Shown: positions 9,258 to 19,704 of the stretch, piece after piece | Position numbering within the stretch: position 1 is the first letter of the stretch | Layout of the letters: every line of letters starts with the position of its first letter | Source of the DNA: Planktothricoides raciborskii GIHE-MW2 | GTDB lineage: Bacteria > Cyanobacteriota > Cyanobacteriia > Cyanobacteriales > Laspinemataceae | Assembly (NCBI RefSeq): GCF_040564635.1 | Contig: NZ_CP159837.1 | Span: 4,699,001 to 4,763,000 of the forward strand | Direction: 5' to 3' | Length of the DNA: 64,000 bases | Position numbers and translations under genes: made by a program | The notes under the pieces: generated by a model | The model's input: only the letters and a program-made list of their open reading frames with translations | What the model was told of the DNA's origin: nothing | The model's database searches: none

Positions 9258-9333
9258 CTCTGTGACCCTCTGTGCCTCTGTGGTGATAAAGAAATAAAGA
9301 ATCCCTACCACAGAGTCACAGAGGGTCACAGAG
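9258..9333. repeat. Imperfect 27-bp inverted repeat (CTCTGTGACCCTCTGTG type)
   Basis: The left arm 9258-9284 and right arm 9307-9333 are complementary with one mismatch. The loop contains the recurring motif AAGAATCCCTACC. It lies upstream of putA and over the leader of the haemagglutinin remnant. A diverged cousin with every CTC replaced by CTT is at 30305-30364, so this is a dispersed hairpin family. Confidence 0.8.
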
Positions 9334-9426
9334 GAAGTACAATTAATTCAGGAATCAAGTCAGGAATAATTTAGGCCATCGCCGGTTTCTTGTCTAATGT
9401 TGTCCCATATCTTCTAGTGGATACTT

Positions 9427-12411
9427 ATGGTTTTAGCACTCTCGAAAAATCACACGACCTACGAAACGAAAACTCAAGCAATTGCCAAAGAACTTTTGGC
9501 CGCAACTCAAGAAAAACGCTCGTTTTTGGCTCAGTTACAAGACCAAATGCGCTGGGATGATAAGTTACTGGACTGGACAATGAGCAACCCTGGGCTACGG
9601 GTACAACTCTTTCGCTTTATTGACTGCCTCCCAGCATTACGCAGTCAGCCAGAAATTGCCCGTCACCTCCAAGAATATCTCACCACAGAAGAAGTGGAAT
9701 TGCCCGATGCTCTGAAAAAGCTACTGAGTTTTACTGGGACAGACTCTCCCGCAGGTAAAATCGCTGCAACTACGGTCGCGACGGCAGTCAAAACCTTAGC
9801 CCAAAAATATATTTCTGGGGAAAATATCAAGCAATCGATTAAAACCATTGAACGTCTGCGGAAAGATAAGATGGCGTTTACGATGGATTTGCTCGGTGAG
9901 GCGGTGATTACTGAGTCCGAAGCTCAATTATATTTAAATCGCTATTTGGAATTGATGGATGAGCTTACCACCGTAGCCCAAAAGTGGTCAAAGGTGCCAG
10001 AAATTGATGAGGCAGACGGGCAACCGTTGCCGAAAGTCCAAGTGTCGGTGAAACTGACGGCTTTTTATTCCCAGTTTGACCCGGTAGACCCCCAAGGCAG
10101 TACGGTGATGGTGAGCGATCGCATTCATACTCTGTTACGTTATGCCAAAAAAGTAGGGGCAGCAGTTCACTTTGACATGGAACAGTATGAATATAAGGAT
10201 ATTACTCTGTCGATTCTGAAAAAACTGCTCCTAGAGGAAGAGTATCGCGATCGCACGGATATCGGCGTCACCTTGCAAGCCTATTTGCGGGATAGCTACC
10301 AGGATTTGCAAGATTTAATCGAGTGGGCGAAACAACGGGGCAACCCGATTACAGTGCGCTTGGTGAAAGGGGCATACTGGGATCAGGAAACGATTAAATC
10401 CCAGCAACACCATTGGCCGCAACCCGTTTTTAATGATAAAGCCGCCACCGATGCCAACTTTGAGCGCATGACCGAGTTGTTGATGGAAAATCACCAATAT
10501 TTATATGCCGCCATTGGTAGCCATAATGTGCGATCGCAAGCCCATGCAATGGCGATCGCCGAAACCCTGAATATTCCGCGCCGACGCTTTGAAATGCAAG
10601 TCCTCTACGGCATGGGGGACAAACTGGCCAAAGCCTTAGTCCAACGAGGCTATCGGGTGCGGATGTACTGCCCTTATGGGGACTTGCTGCCAGGAATGGC
10701 CTATTTAATTCGGCGGTTATTGGAAAATACCGCCAATAGTTCTTTCCTCCGCCAAAGCCAAGAAGACCGACCGATAGAACAATTATTAGCAGCCCCCAAG
10801 GTTTCCGAAGCCCAAGCCAAAGCGGAATATCACGCTAAACAAGCATTTCCCAATGCGGCAGATACGGACTATGCGAATATCCAACTGCGGCAAAAAGCCG
10901 AACAAGCCTTAAAAACCGTCCGGCAACAACTGGGTAAGACCTATTCACCGTTGATTAATGGGGAATATGTGAATACTCTGGAAACTGTTGATTCCGTCAA
11001 CCCTTCCCACTACAGCGAAGTAATTGGCAAAATCGGCATGATTTCCATTGAACAAGCGGAAAATGCCATTCGCGCTGCTAAAGCTGCCTTTCCCGCATGG
11101 CGCCAGACTCCCGTCCGGGTAAGGGCTGGGGTGTTGCGGAAAGCTGCGGAAATTATGGAACAACGCCGCCATGAGTTAGTGGCTTGGATGGTATTGGAAG
11201 CGGGCAAAACTTTACGGCAAGCAGACCCAGAAGTTTCTGAGGCGATCGACTTTTGCCGCTACTATGCGGACGAAATGGAACGGCTGGCAGCCGGTTATAA
11301 CTATGATATTCCTGGGGAAACTAACCGCTATCATTATCAACCTCGTGGCATTTCCGTGGTGATTTCTCCCTGGAATTTCCCCCTGGCAATTCCTGTAGGC
11401 ATGACCGTGGCTTCTTTGGTGGCGGGAAATTGTACCCTATTAAAACCGGCAGCGGTCACCAGTGTGATTGCGGCCAAAATTACGGAAATCTTGGTAGAAG
11501 CGGGCATTCCGGCTGGGGTGTTCCAATTTGTGCCGGGGAAAGGTTCCACGGTGGGGACTTATATGGTGAAACATCCGCAAGTCCATACGATTATCTTTAC
11601 GGGTTCCCAGGAAGTAGGCAGCCAAATTTATGGGTCAGCGGCCATTTTGGAACCGGGGCAAAAGCACCTGAAACGGGTGATTGCGGAAATGGGCGGCAAA
11701 AATGCGGTGATTGTGGATGAAAGCGCCGATTTGGATCAAGCGGTTGCCGGGGTGGTGGCCTCAGCTTTTGGTTACAGCGGACAAAAATGTTCCGCTTGTT
11801 CGCGGGCGATCGTGCTGGAACCTGTGTATGATGCCTTTGTGCATCGCTTGGTGGAAGCGACGCGATCGCTGAATATTGGGCCTGGGGAAGTTCCCAGTAC
11901 CCAAGTCGGGCCGGTGATTGATGCCAATGCCCAAGCCCGCATTCGCGAATATATCGAACAAGGCAAACGGGAAGCCACTTTAGCGTTGGAAATGCCCAGC
12001 CCAGAAAACGGCTATTTTGTCGGCCCGGTGATTTTCACTGACGTGAAACCTGATGCGGTCATTGCCCAAGAAGAAATCTTCGGCCCAGTGTTAGCGGTCA
12101 TGCGGGCAAAAGATTTCTCCGAAGCCTTAGATATGGCGAATGGGACAAATTACGCTTTAACTGGGGGGCTATATTCCCGGACTCCTTCCCATATCGACCG
12201 GGCAAAAGCCGAGTTTGAAGTGGGAAACTTGTATATTAATCGGGGAATTACCGGGGCGATCGTCTCTCGTCAACCCTTTGGTGGCTTTAAGTTGTCCGGG
12301 GTAGGATCCAAAGCCGGTGGCCCAGATTACTTGCTGCAATTCCTAGAAGCGCGCAGCATCACGGAAAATATTCAACGTCAAGGGTTTGCCCCCATTGAAG
12401 GAGTGGAATAG
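9427..12411 (+). CDS. putA: Bifunctional proline dehydrogenase / glutamate-semialdehyde dehydrogenase
   Basis: The enzyme oxidises proline to glutamate in two steps. The FAD-dependent proline dehydrogenase barrel occupies about residues 90-470 (KLTAFYSQFDP, VRLVKGAYWDQE, and the late YCPYGDLLPGMAYLIRRLLE). The NAD(P)-dependent aldehyde dehydrogenase occupies about 500-980, with the general base E754 in AEMGGKNAVIVDESADLD, the catalytic C788 in YSGQKCSACSR and PFGGFKLSG near the end. The 994 residues match the short PutA/PruA form without an N-terminal DNA-binding domain, so it should not be an autorepressor. ATG 9427 gives MVLALSKNHTTYETKTQAIA. The gene is monocistronic, flanked by repeat-rich spacers. 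Confidence 0.95.
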   Translation: MVLALSKNHTTYETKTQAIAKELLAATQEKRSFLAQLQDQMRWDDKLLDWTMSNPGLRVQLFRFIDCLPALRSQPEIARHLQEYLTTEEVELPDALKKLLSFTGTDSPAGKIAATTVATAVKTLAQKYISGENIKQSIKTIERLRKDKMAFTMDLLGEAVITESEAQLYLNRYLELMDELTTVAQKWSKVPEIDEADGQPLPKVQVSVKLTAFYSQFDPVDPQGSTVMVSDRIHTLLRYAKKVGAAVHFDMEQYEYKDITLSILKKLLLEEEYRDRTDIGVTLQAYLRDSYQDLQDLIEWAKQRGNPITVRLVKGAYWDQETIKSQQHHWPQPVFNDKAATDANFERMTELLMENHQYLYAAIGSHNVRSQAHAMAIAETLNIPRRRFEMQVLYGMGDKLAKALVQRGYRVRMYCPYGDLLPGMAYLIRRLLENTANSSFLRQSQEDRPIEQLLAAPKVSEAQAKAEYHAKQAFPNAADTDYANIQLRQKAEQALKTVRQQLGKTYSPLINGEYVNTLETVDSVNPSHYSEVIGKIGMISIEQAENAIRAAKAAFPAWRQTPVRVRAGVLRKAAEIMEQRRHELVAWMVLEAGKTLRQADPEVSEAIDFCRYYADEMERLAAGYNYDIPGETNRYHYQPRGISVVISPWNFPLAIPVGMTVASLVAGNCTLLKPAAVTSVIAAKITEILVEAGIPAGVFQFVPGKGSTVGTYMVKHPQVHTIIFTGSQEVGSQIYGSAAILEPGQKHLKRVIAEMGGKNAVIVDESADLDQAVAGVVASAFGYSGQKCSACSRAIVLEPVYDAFVHRLVEATRSLNIGPGEVPSTQVGPVIDANAQARIREYIEQGKREATLALEMPSPENGYFVGPVIFTDVKPDAVIAQEEIFGPVLAVMRAKDFSEALDMANGTNYALTGGLYSRTPSHIDRAKAEFEVGNLYINRGITGAIVSRQPFGGFKLSGVGSKAGGPDYLLQFLEARSITENIQRQGFAPIEGVE

Positions 12412-12726
12412 AACTTCCTCGTTTGTTGAAAAGTTGTTCGTTGTTTGTTATTCGTTATTTGTTGTTCGTTATTCGGTTGACATCCCCAAAAATAACCAAT
12501 AACCAATAATTAATACCGAATTAAATCCCATCCGCTAACTGTAACCTCAAGTAGGATGGGCATTGCCCATCCTACTTCTAAACTTATTTTTTATTGGTTA
12601 TTGGTTATTGGTAAGGCAAAACATAACAAACAACCAACAACCAAAACCCCCCCAACCCCCCCTTAGACCGCCATCGGGCTAGGGGGGAGCAACAACCAAG
12701 AACCAACAACCAACAATAAATAACAA
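12412..12726. repeat. Repeat-filled spacer between putA and the hybrid kinase
   Basis: The 315 bases contain low-complexity GTTATTCGTTATTTGTTG runs and an inverted repeat: AATAACCAATAACCAATAA near 12491-12509 against TTATTGGTTATTGGTTATTG near 12592-12611. Between the arms lies a perfect palindrome with arms GTAGGATGGGC (12551-12561) and GCCCATCCTAC (12565-12575). A C-rich tract and an ACAACCAAGAACCAAC run reach the start codon of the next gene. No coding sequence is supported. Such spacers recur throughout the window. Confidence 0.8.
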
Positions 12727-15700
12727 ATGAAGTGGATTATTCAGATTAAATCTACCAAAAGATATCTGCCGATCGCCATCACCATTGTCATGGGTTCGGT
12801 GTTCTCTGTGTTGGGTTTTTTGACGATCGGAAATTTAGAAAAAGCCACAAAGCAAGAGGAATTTGAACGATTAGCGAGTTTGCACACGATCGCGATCGAG
12901 CAGCAACTTAATCAAAGTCTAGATTTAATATTATCTCTTCAAAGTTTTTATCATGCATCGGATAATGTAAACAGACAGGAATTTCAGCGATTTGTGGAGC
13001 CGTTTATTGAGCGTTATCCCAGTATTCAATCCATCGAATGGATCCCGAAAGTTACCGCCCCACAAAGGCTGGCCTTTGAGCAAACAGCCAGGGCGGAGGG
13101 TTATGCTAAATTTGAAATCTGGGAACAAGTGGGACTGGGAGAAAAATTCCGGGCGGGCGATCGCCTGGAATATTACCCAGTGTATTATCTGCAACCTTAC
13201 GCCAGAAATGAGGCTTCTTTCGGGTTTGATGTGGCTTCTGATCCGATTCGACAGACTGCTTTAAATCAAGCCAGAGATACGGGAAAAATGGTAGCAACTC
13301 CAGGGATTAAACTGCTTCAAGAAACTAGGGATAACCTGGGTTTTTTGATTTTTAAAGCTGTTTACGATCAAAATATTTTGCTCAATTCTTTAGAAAATCG
13401 CCGCAATGCATTAAAAGGATATGTCGCGGCAGTGTTTAGCGTTGGCAGGGCGATCGAAAATGCTTTAGCCAATTTTCCGGAAAAGTCTCAAATAATTGAG
13501 GTATATCTTTTAGATGAATCAACCAAAGAAACCCCACAATTTTTATATATTGATTTCAGCATAAATTCCGAAAATTATCAACAGGAAAAAAACATAATCA
13601 AACAGATTTCATCTAACCAAGTTAACGATAAATTTAAATTTAGCAAAGTGCTTCCCATCGCCGGAAGAACATGGCGACTGGTTTTAGTGGCGAAATCTGC
13701 GTATATTTTCAGTGAAAATTATTGGCTGGCATGGGGCATTTTGGCAACGGGTTTTCTATTTACTTGGTTGTTATCTTTGTATTTTTGGAATAATATTAAA
13801 CGAACGGTAAAAATTGAAGATTTGGTTGAAGAAAGAACCCAAGAAATATCGCGCCGGAATCAAGAACTAAAAAAAGAAGTTGGCGATCGCATTTTAGCAG
13901 AAGAAACCTTACGGCACAGTGAAGCCATCATTCGCGAACTGTATCAATTCACCGCTGCAAAAGAAGGAACTATAGAGCAAAAATTAGAGGAATTATTGAA
14001 GATGGGCTGCGGTTGGTTTAATATGGAAATTGGCATTTTGGCTCGGATAAAACTGGCGAAAAGTAAACTAGATTACCAAGAGTATGAAGTAATCGCCGTA
14101 CACGATCCCAATCGGCTAATTCACAGGGGAACTACTTTTGATTTAAATCATACTTATTGCAGAGAAACGATTAAAGCTTCCGAATCAGTTTATATTAAAT
14201 CCAATGGCAATGATTGGTTTAGAAATCCTGCTTTTGCCGCTTCTTACCAAGTCCCCGTACAATCTTATTTCGGGGCGCAAGTAATCGTCGGGGGAAGTGT
14301 TTATGGCACTTTGAGTTTTTCCAGTACCCAAATAGATTCTAACCAAGTAGCTTGTACCGAAGTAGCTTGTACCCAAGGAGATTCTAACCAAGTAGCTTGT
14401 ACCCAACTATCTTGTACCGAAGTATCTTGTACCGAAGTAGATTCTGCCCCAAATAATGACGGTGCTTCTGCATCGGTGAATCACGAACTGTTAAAATTAA
14501 TGACCCAATGGGTTGGTACGGCACTAGAAAGCAAATTTGCCGCCGCAGAATTAGAAAAAGCCCGGGACAAAGCGTTGGAAGCAACTCGCGCTAAAAGTGA
14601 ATTTTTGGCCACCATGAGCCATGAAATTAGAACTCCCATGAATGGGGTAATTGGCATGACCAGTTTATTGCTGGATACCCCTTTGAGTGAGCAACAAAAA
14701 GACTGGGTAGAAACCATTAGAATTAGCGGCGATTCTTTGTTAACAATTATTAATGATATTCTAGATTTTAGTAAAATAGAATCGGGTAAACTAGATTTAG
14801 AGTTTCATCCTTTTGATTTAAGAAATTGTATAGAAGATGCGCTCAAATTATTGAGTACATCAGCGATCAAAAAAGGACTAGAATTGACTTGTCATATAGA
14901 TCCTAAATGTCCTTATTCAATTCTAGGAGAATCCACGCGGATTCGGCAAATTTTAGTCAACTTGATTGGCAATGGGATTAAGTTTACCGAGAAAGGGGAA
15001 ATTTTAGTCAGTGTCACCAGCAAAAAATTAGAACGCCGACCAGATGAAACTGATAAAAACCAAGCCAGAAAATATGAAATCGAATTTTCGGTGAAAGATA
15101 CCGGCATTGGCATTCCTCCAGATAAAATGGAACGGTTGTTTCAACCGTTTAGTCAAGTGGATGCTTCTACCACGCGCAAATATGGCGGTACTGGCTTAGG
15201 TTTAGTGATTTGTAAGCGCTTAAGTGAAATGATGGGGGGGACGATGTGGGTGCAAACCCAAATGGGGCAAGGATCGACTTTTTATTTTAAAATTGTGGCT
15301 GAGGAAAGTGAGGCGATCGCCCCAGCTTATCTGCAAGATGAACATCCCCAATTAGATGGGAAACGAGTGCTAATTGTGGATGATAATCCCACCAATCGTA
15401 AAGTTTTATCTTTGCAGATAGAATCTTGGAAAATGGAAGCATTCACGGTGATTTCCGGCATCCAGGCGATCGGCTGGTTAACCCAAGAACAACATTTTGA
15501 TTTAGCCATTTTGGATATGCAAATGCCCGAAATGGATGGGTTAACTCTGGCCAAAAAAATTCGCCAATTACCCAATTACCAAAACTTACCGCTGATTATC
15601 TTAACCTCCCTAGCGATGTCAGAAATTGAGGATTTTAACGCGGAGGAGTTGAATTTAGCGGCTTTTTTGTACAAGCCAATTAAACAATCGCATCTTTATC

Positions 15701-16674
15701 ATGTGCTGCTGAAAATTTTTGGCGCCCAACCACAAGTGGCGGTCGATCGCTTAATGGCACCACCGCTGATTGATACCACCCTGGGGCAAAAAAATCCGTT
15801 AAGAATTTTGTTAGCAGAAGATAACGTTGTTAACCAAAAAGTTGCCGTCAATCTTTTAGCCCGTCTGGGCTATCGGGCTGATGTGGTCGCCAATGGATTG
15901 GAAGTCTTGGAAGCCTTGCACCGTCAGCATTATGATGTGATTTTGATGGATATGCAAATGCCGGAAATGGATGGATTAGAAGCCACAGCGAAAATTTATC
16001 AAGATTGGAATCATTCACAAGTTCCATATATTATTGCATTGACCGCTAATGCGATGATAGAAGACCGTCAGAAGTGTTTTGATGTTGGGATGCACGACTA
16101 TGTGAGCAAGCCAATTCGTCTAGAAGAACTCAGTCAAGCACTGCGAAAATGCTCACCGCAAAAGTCAGAAGAAACATCAGAAGAAACAACGGAGACGATC
16201 GCTTTATCAAAAGCATTGACTAAAACCATAGGAAAAAACCAAGCAATGAATGATAATTATGAAGTTAAGCGCAACTCTGCCCAAAGTTCTTTAGAGCAGC
16301 CCTTAGCTCTCGATCGCGCGGTTCTGCACGCTTTAGGCGATCCTAGCGATCCAGAGTCAGCCGAATTTATGATCGATTTGATTGATAGTTACTTAGAAGA
16401 TGCGCCCTCGCTGCTGACGGAAATCTCTGCTGCCGTCACCGACAACGATCTAGACAGTCTAGAACATAATGCCCATACCCTAAAATCTATCTGTTTTAGT
16501 CTGGGAGCAATGCCTCTCGGTGACATTTGCAAGAAATTGGAATCCCAGGCTCGATCGGGAAAAGACAAAAGCCAACCTTTAACCCCTGAAGTCCCTGATA
16601 TGGTCAGTAAGCTTTGGACTGAGTATGAACGGGTAAAGATAGCCTTAGCATCGGAACGACAGAACTATCTATGA
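12727..16674 (+). CDS. Hybrid sensor histidine kinase (CHASE-GAF-HisKA-HATPase-REC-REC-Hpt)
   Basis: This 1315-residue membrane sensor contains a complete phosphorelay. TM1 is at about 14-37. A periplasmic CHASE domain follows (about 60-310, with [20 protein letters not shown]). TM2 is at about 337-357, then a coiled coil and a GAF domain (about 395-600). HisKA carries H632 in [17 protein letters not shown]; the HATPase has GIGIPPDKM and [13 protein letters not shown]. Receiver 1 has D930, receiver 2 D1075 and the C-terminal Hpt H1250 ([14 protein letters not shown]). All catalytic residues look intact. The GAF domain contains an odd insertion (about residues 533-573) of repeated [11 protein letters not shown]-type units, encoded by short DNA repeats. 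CHASE domains sense small extracellular molecules; the ligand is unknown. No output gene is adjacent. Confidence 0.95.
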   Translation: MKWIIQIKSTKRYLPIAITIVMGSVFSVLGFLTIGNLEKATKQEEFERLASLHTIAIEQQLNQSLDLILSLQSFYHASDNVNRQEFQRFVEPFIERYPSIQSIEWIPKVTAPQRLAFEQTARAEGYAKFEIWEQVGLGEKFRAGDRLEYYPVYYLQPYARNEASFGFDVASDPIRQTALNQARDTGKMVATPGIKLLQETRDNLGFLIFKAVYDQNILLNSLENRRNALKGYVAAVFSVGRAIENALANFPEKSQIIEVYLLDESTKETPQFLYIDFSINSENYQQEKNIIKQISSNQVNDKFKFSKVLPIAGRTWRLVLVAKSAYIFSENYWLAWGILATGFLFTWLLSLYFWNNIKRTVKIEDLVEERTQEISRRNQELKKEVGDRILAEETLRHSEAIIRELYQFTAAKEGTIEQKLEELLKMGCGWFNMEIGILARIKLAKSKLDYQEYEVIAVHDPNRLIHRGTTFDLNHTYCRETIKASESVYIKSNGNDWFRNPAFAASYQVPVQSYFGAQVIVGGSVYGTLSFSSTQIDSNQVACTEVACTQGDSNQVACTQLSCTEVSCTEVDSAPNNDGASASVNHELLKLMTQWVGTALESKFAAAELEKARDKALEATRAKSEFLATMSHEIRTPMNGVIGMTSLLLDTPLSEQQKDWVETIRISGDSLLTIINDILDFSKIESGKLDLEFHPFDLRNCIEDALKLLSTSAIKKGLELTCHIDPKCPYSILGESTRIRQILVNLIGNGIKFTEKGEILVSVTSKKLERRPDETDKNQARKYEIEFSVKDTGIGIPPDKMERLFQPFSQVDASTTRKYGGTGLGLVICKRLSEMMGGTMWVQTQMGQGSTFYFKIVAEESEAIAPAYLQDEHPQLDGKRVLIVDDNPTNRKVLSLQIESWKMEAFTVISGIQAIGWLTQEQHFDLAILDMQMPEMDGLTLAKKIRQLPNYQNLPLIILTSLAMSEIEDFNAEELNLAAFLYKPIKQSHLYHVLLKIFGAQPQVAVDRLMAPPLIDTTLGQKNPLRILLAEDNVVNQKVAVNLLARLGYRADVVANGLEVLEALHRQHYDVILMDMQMPEMDGLEATAKIYQDWNHSQVPYIIALTANAMIEDRQKCFDVGMHDYVSKPIRLEELSQALRKCSPQKSEETSEETTETIALSKALTKTIGKNQAMNDNYEVKRNSAQSSLEQPLALDRAVLHALGDPSDPESAEFMIDLIDSYLEDAPSLLTEISAAVTDNDLDSLEHNAHTLKSICFSLGAMPLGDICKKLESQARSGKDKSQPLTPEVPDMVSKLWTEYERVKIALASERQNYL
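14322..14445. repeat. In-frame short-repeat expansion inside the kinase GAF domain
   Basis: Tandem variants of a 15-base motif (ACCGAAGTAGCTTGT, ACCCAACTATCTTGT and similar, mixed with GATTCTAACCAA) encode repeated (N/E)V(A/S)CT(E/Q) units, with seven cysteines in about 30 residues. The family fold does not need this segment: it falls between the last beta strand (VYGTLSFSS) and the last helix ([14 protein letters not shown]) of the GAF domain. It has kept the reading frame, as expected for multiples of three. Confidence 0.85.
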
Positions 16675-16841
16675 TAATTGCTCCTGAGGTAATTACTCCT
16701 GAGTGATTGCGATAACTCTGGCAGGATATGCGAAACTAATAAGGCAATTTTAGTCAGGCTGTGCTGAGTCGTGCCGGAGAGAAATGCTGCGGTCAAATGC
16801 CCAGGACAGCTTGCGAGGATTTCAACCCAGGTTGAATTGTG

Positions 16842-17723
16842 ATGGACTCGAACACTGCCAAAATTTTAGACGGAAAAGCTCTCGCCCAAAAAATTCAGGG
16901 TGATTTGCGATCGCGCATTGACAGCCGCCCCCCAAATACCCGCCCCCCTGGTCTAGCGGTATTGATGGTGGGGGATAACCCCGCAAGTGCGGCTTATGTG
17001 AAAAATAAAGAAACAGCTTGTGCCAAGGTGGGAATAGCTTCGTTTGGGCGTCATTTTCCCGAAGATGTTTCTTTGGCTACACTCCAAGGAGCGATCGCGG
17101 AATTAAATCAAGACGATCGGGTAGACGGAATTTTGCTACAACTGCCGGTGCCCGGTCATCTCGACTCTGTAACCTTACTCAACCAAATCGATCCCGATAA
17201 AGATGTGGATGGATTACATCCCACCAATATGGGCCGCTTGATGCGCGGAGAACCGGGTTTACGCAGTTGCACTCCCGCTGGGGTGATGCGGATACTGCAA
17301 GAATATAATGTTGACCCCAAAGGCAAACAAGCGGTGGTGATTGGTCGCAGTATCCTGGTAGGCAAACCGATCGCCCTGATGCTTTTAGAAGCCAATGCCA
17401 CTGTCACCATTGCCCATTCCAGAACCGCAGATTTAGGGGCTACGGCTCGCACGGCAGATATATTAGTGGTGGCGATCGGACGAGCGGAAATGATTACCGG
17501 AGACATGATCAAACCCGGTGCAGTGGTCATTGACGTAGGCATTAACCGCGTCACCAATGAAGCCGGAAAATCCCGTCTGACTGGGGATGTTCACTTTGAA
17601 TCCGCCCAAGAAGTAGCCCAACTCATCACCCCCGTTCCCGGTGGTGTTGGCCCAATGACCGTAGCCATGCTGTTAGAAAATACCGTTTGGAGCTACAGTC
17701 AGCGAATGGGATTTAAGATTTAA
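16842..17723 (+). CDS. folD: Methylenetetrahydrofolate dehydrogenase / methenyl-THF cyclohydrolase
   Basis: FolD interconverts 5,10-methylene-THF, methenyl-THF and 10-formyl-THF in one-carbon metabolism, in the cytosol. The 293 residues carry the family signatures [20 protein letters not shown] (active-site Lys), the [13 protein letters not shown] block with [10 protein letters not shown], the NADP-binding [18 protein letters not shown] segment and the C-terminal [21 protein letters not shown] 16842 is directly preceded by a GTG codon that could also start; AGG at 16829-16831 lies upstream. folD, crtE and the DUF212 gene follow each other on one strand, but a 210-base repeat spacer separates folD from crtE. 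Confidence 0.96.
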   Translation: MDSNTAKILDGKALAQKIQGDLRSRIDSRPPNTRPPGLAVLMVGDNPASAAYVKNKETACAKVGIASFGRHFPEDVSLATLQGAIAELNQDDRVDGILLQLPVPGHLDSVTLLNQIDPDKDVDGLHPTNMGRLMRGEPGLRSCTPAGVMRILQEYNVDPKGKQAVVIGRSILVGKPIALMLLEANATVTIAHSRTADLGATARTADILVVAIGRAEMITGDMIKPGAVVIDVGINRVTNEAGKSRLTGDVHFESAQEVAQLITPVPGGVGPMTVAMLLENTVWSYSQRMGFKI

Positions 17724-17933
17724 TTAGTTATTTGTTGTTAGTTGTTTGTTGTTTGTTGTTGGTTATTTGTTGGTTGTTATTAGTTGTTTGTTGTTTGTTA
17801 TTGGTGGAAATGTCAGCCGAAAAACACAATTAACCAACAACAATCAACAATCAACAAACAACAACAAACAACCAACAACCAACCAACAACCAACAACCAA
17901 CAACCAACAACCAACAACCAACAAAAAGAAAAC
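17724..17933. repeat. Low-complexity TTGTTGTT / CAACAACC spacer before crtE
   Basis: The left half is made of GTTTGTTGTTGG-type words and the right half of the complementary ACAACCAACAACC words, so the spacer can fold into a long imperfect hairpin. At the right end are about seven copies of the 7-mer CCAACAA, then AAAAAGAAAAC and the crtE ATG. A reading frame can run through it, but the composition shows it is not coding. Confidence 0.85.
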
Positions 17934-18863
17934 ATGATCGCAGAAACCGAAAAATTATCAACCAATTCGACTAATGTAGAATTTGATTTATCTGCCTATT
18001 TAAAAGAACGGCAAAAGCTAGTTGAAGCGGCTTTAGATGCTTCGATTAAAGTCGAATATCCCGAAAAAATTTATGAATCTATGCGCTATTCCCTCATGGC
18101 TGGGGGCAAGCGTTTACGACCTATTTTATGTTTAGCCAGTTGTGAACTGGTGGGGGGAACTATTGACATGGCCATGCCCACCGCTTGCGCCTTAGAAATG
18201 GTTCACACCATGTCCTTAATTCACGACGATTTACCGGCAATGGATAATGATGATTACCGCCGTGGCAAGCTGACCAATCATAAAGTTTATGGGGAAAATA
18301 TTGCCATTTTAGCCGGAGATGGCTTGTTGACCTTAGCCTTTGAATTTGTCGCCAGTCAAACCCAAAATGTCCCAGCGGAACGAGTATTAAAGGTGATTAC
18401 TCAGTTGGGGCGGGCTTTTGGCGCTGCTGGACTGGTGGGCGGTCAAGTGGTGGATATCGAGTCTGAGGGCAAACCAGATGTTTCTCTGGAAACCCTGCAT
18501 TTTATTCACACCCATAAAACTGGGGCTTTATTAGAAGCTTGTGTGCTTTGTGGGGCGATTTTGGGCGGCGCTAGTGAAGAAACCTTGCAAAGACTTTCTC
18601 GTTATGCTCAAAATATTGGGTTGGCCTTTCAGATTATTGATGATATTCTCGATATCACTCAAACCCAAGAGCAATTAGGTAAAAGTGCCGGGAAAGACTT
18701 GGCAGCCCAAAAAGCAACTTATCCCAGTTTCTTGGGGCTAGAAGAGTCGGAACGGCAGGCTATTCAGCTAGTTGCCGAGGCAAAAGCCCAGTTAGCACCG
18801 TTTGGTCAGCAGGGGATGCCCTTATGCGCGATCGCGGACTTTATCACCAGTCGAACTTACTAG
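17934..18863 (+). CDS. crtE: Geranylgeranyl diphosphate synthase
   Basis: The enzyme adds isopentenyl diphosphate units to allylic primers to make GGPP, the precursor of carotenoids, the chlorophyll phytyl tail and tocopherol. The 309 residues show the two aspartate-rich metal sites, DDLPAMD (98-104) and the later IIDDILDIT, together with MAGGKRLRP and [15 protein letters not shown] 17934 gives the usual [11 protein letters not shown]-type N-terminus before [17 protein letters not shown]; an upstream in-frame extension would translate only repeat DNA. The downstream DUF212 gene is 128 bases away on the same strand, probably co-transcribed. Confidence 0.96.
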   Translation: MIAETEKLSTNSTNVEFDLSAYLKERQKLVEAALDASIKVEYPEKIYESMRYSLMAGGKRLRPILCLASCELVGGTIDMAMPTACALEMVHTMSLIHDDLPAMDNDDYRRGKLTNHKVYGENIAILAGDGLLTLAFEFVASQTQNVPAERVLKVITQLGRAFGAAGLVGGQVVDIESEGKPDVSLETLHFIHTHKTGALLEACVLCGAILGGASEETLQRLSRYAQNIGLAFQIIDDILDITQTQEQLGKSAGKDLAAQKATYPSFLGLEESERQAIQLVAEAKAQLAPFGQQGMPLCAIADFITSRTY

Positions 18864-18991
18864 GCAATACAGACGGACGTAGCAGCACATTCCTGTGTCC
18901 GGTTATAGCTGGTTAGGACAGCGACAGGTTAACCTAAATGCTAGGCTATTCAAGGCTCCCTAATCGAAACTCACAAAAGGTGCAATACCCC

Positions 18992-19441
18992 ATGAAGGAA
19001 TTTGGCCATATCCTCGACAACCGGGTCTTGCTGGTTGCGGTGATTGCCTGTTTACTCGCCCAATTCTTAAAACTCTTTTTCGAGTTGGTGAAAAATCGCC
19101 AGCTTAATTTTCACTTACTGGTTGAATCTGGCGGGATGCCGAGTTCTCATTCAGCCCTAGTCACCGCCCTGGCAGCCGGTATCGGTCAAACCGTGGGTTG
19201 GTCAAGCACTGAGTTTGCCCTGGCGACCATTTTCGCGGTGATTGTCATGTACGACGCGGCTGGAGTTCGTCGGGCTGCTGGGGATCAGGCTCGTGTCCTG
19301 AACCAAATTATCGAGTTATTTGAAGATCATCAATTTACCGAAGACCGTCTTAAAGAAATTCTTGGCCATACACCTTTTCAAGTGTTGGTCGGTTCGATCT
19401 TAGGGGTAATCGTCGCCTGGGTTGGTTCATTCGCTTATTAA
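18992..19441 (+). CDS. DUF212 divergent PAP2-family membrane protein
   Basis: The protein of about 149 residues has the divergent PAP2 (DUF212) signature: LLVAVIACLLAQFLKLF at the start, SGGMPSSHSALVTALAAGIG, VIVMYDAAGVRRAAGDQARVL and ILGHTPFQVLVGSILG near the end. About four membrane helices are expected. The family is related to acid phosphatases and is widespread in cyanobacteria and plants; its substrate is not established, although its position next to crtE hints at polyprenyl phosphate metabolism (inference). ATG 18992 is preferred over an earlier start at 18938, because the family begins near MKEFGHILDNRVLL and AAAGG lies upstream. Confidence 0.88.
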   Translation: MKEFGHILDNRVLLVAVIACLLAQFLKLFFELVKNRQLNFHLLVESGGMPSSHSALVTALAAGIGQTVGWSSTEFALATIFAVIVMYDAAGVRRAAGDQARVLNQIIELFEDHQFTEDRLKEILGHTPFQVLVGSILGVIVAWVGSFAY

Positions 19442-19475
19442 GCTTTTGCTGAAATATAGCACTTGTCAGAGTTGT

Positions 19476-19611
19476 GAAGTACAAAAAAAACCTGTCATTC
19501 CCGCGCAGGCGGGAATCCAGAAAACCTCTGTAATCCGCATTGCGAAGTACAAAAAAAACCTGTCATTCCCGCGCAGGCGGGAATCCAGAAAACCTCTGTA
19601 ACCCGCATTGC
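19476..19611. repeat. Two tandem 68-bp repeats with a CCCGC palindrome
   Basis: Unit 1 is 19476-19543 and unit 2 is 19544-19611. Each starts GAAGTACAAAAAAAACCTGT and contains the palindrome TTCCCGC-GCAG-GCGGGAA, then AAAACCTCTGTAA and CCGCATTGC. They are nearly identical. A single diverged copy is at about 59634-59690 and a third, split by another element, is at 45070-45240, so this is a dispersed family. They lie downstream of the DUF212 gene and could act as a weak terminator. Confidence 0.9.
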
Positions 19612-19704
19612 TACCGCTATAACGGGTAGTTTATCTGATAAAAATTACTCAGCCCAGGCAACGCTTTTCCGTTAAAATCTAAGTAAAAATTTGCCTTCAA
19701 AACC

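Noticed and set aside
11430-11720. Alternative frames within putA
   Set aside because: Several long out-of-frame readings overlap the well-supported aldehyde dehydrogenase domain.
14185-14406. Minus-strand frame across the GAF repeat
   Set aside because: Shadow of the repeat within the kinase gene.
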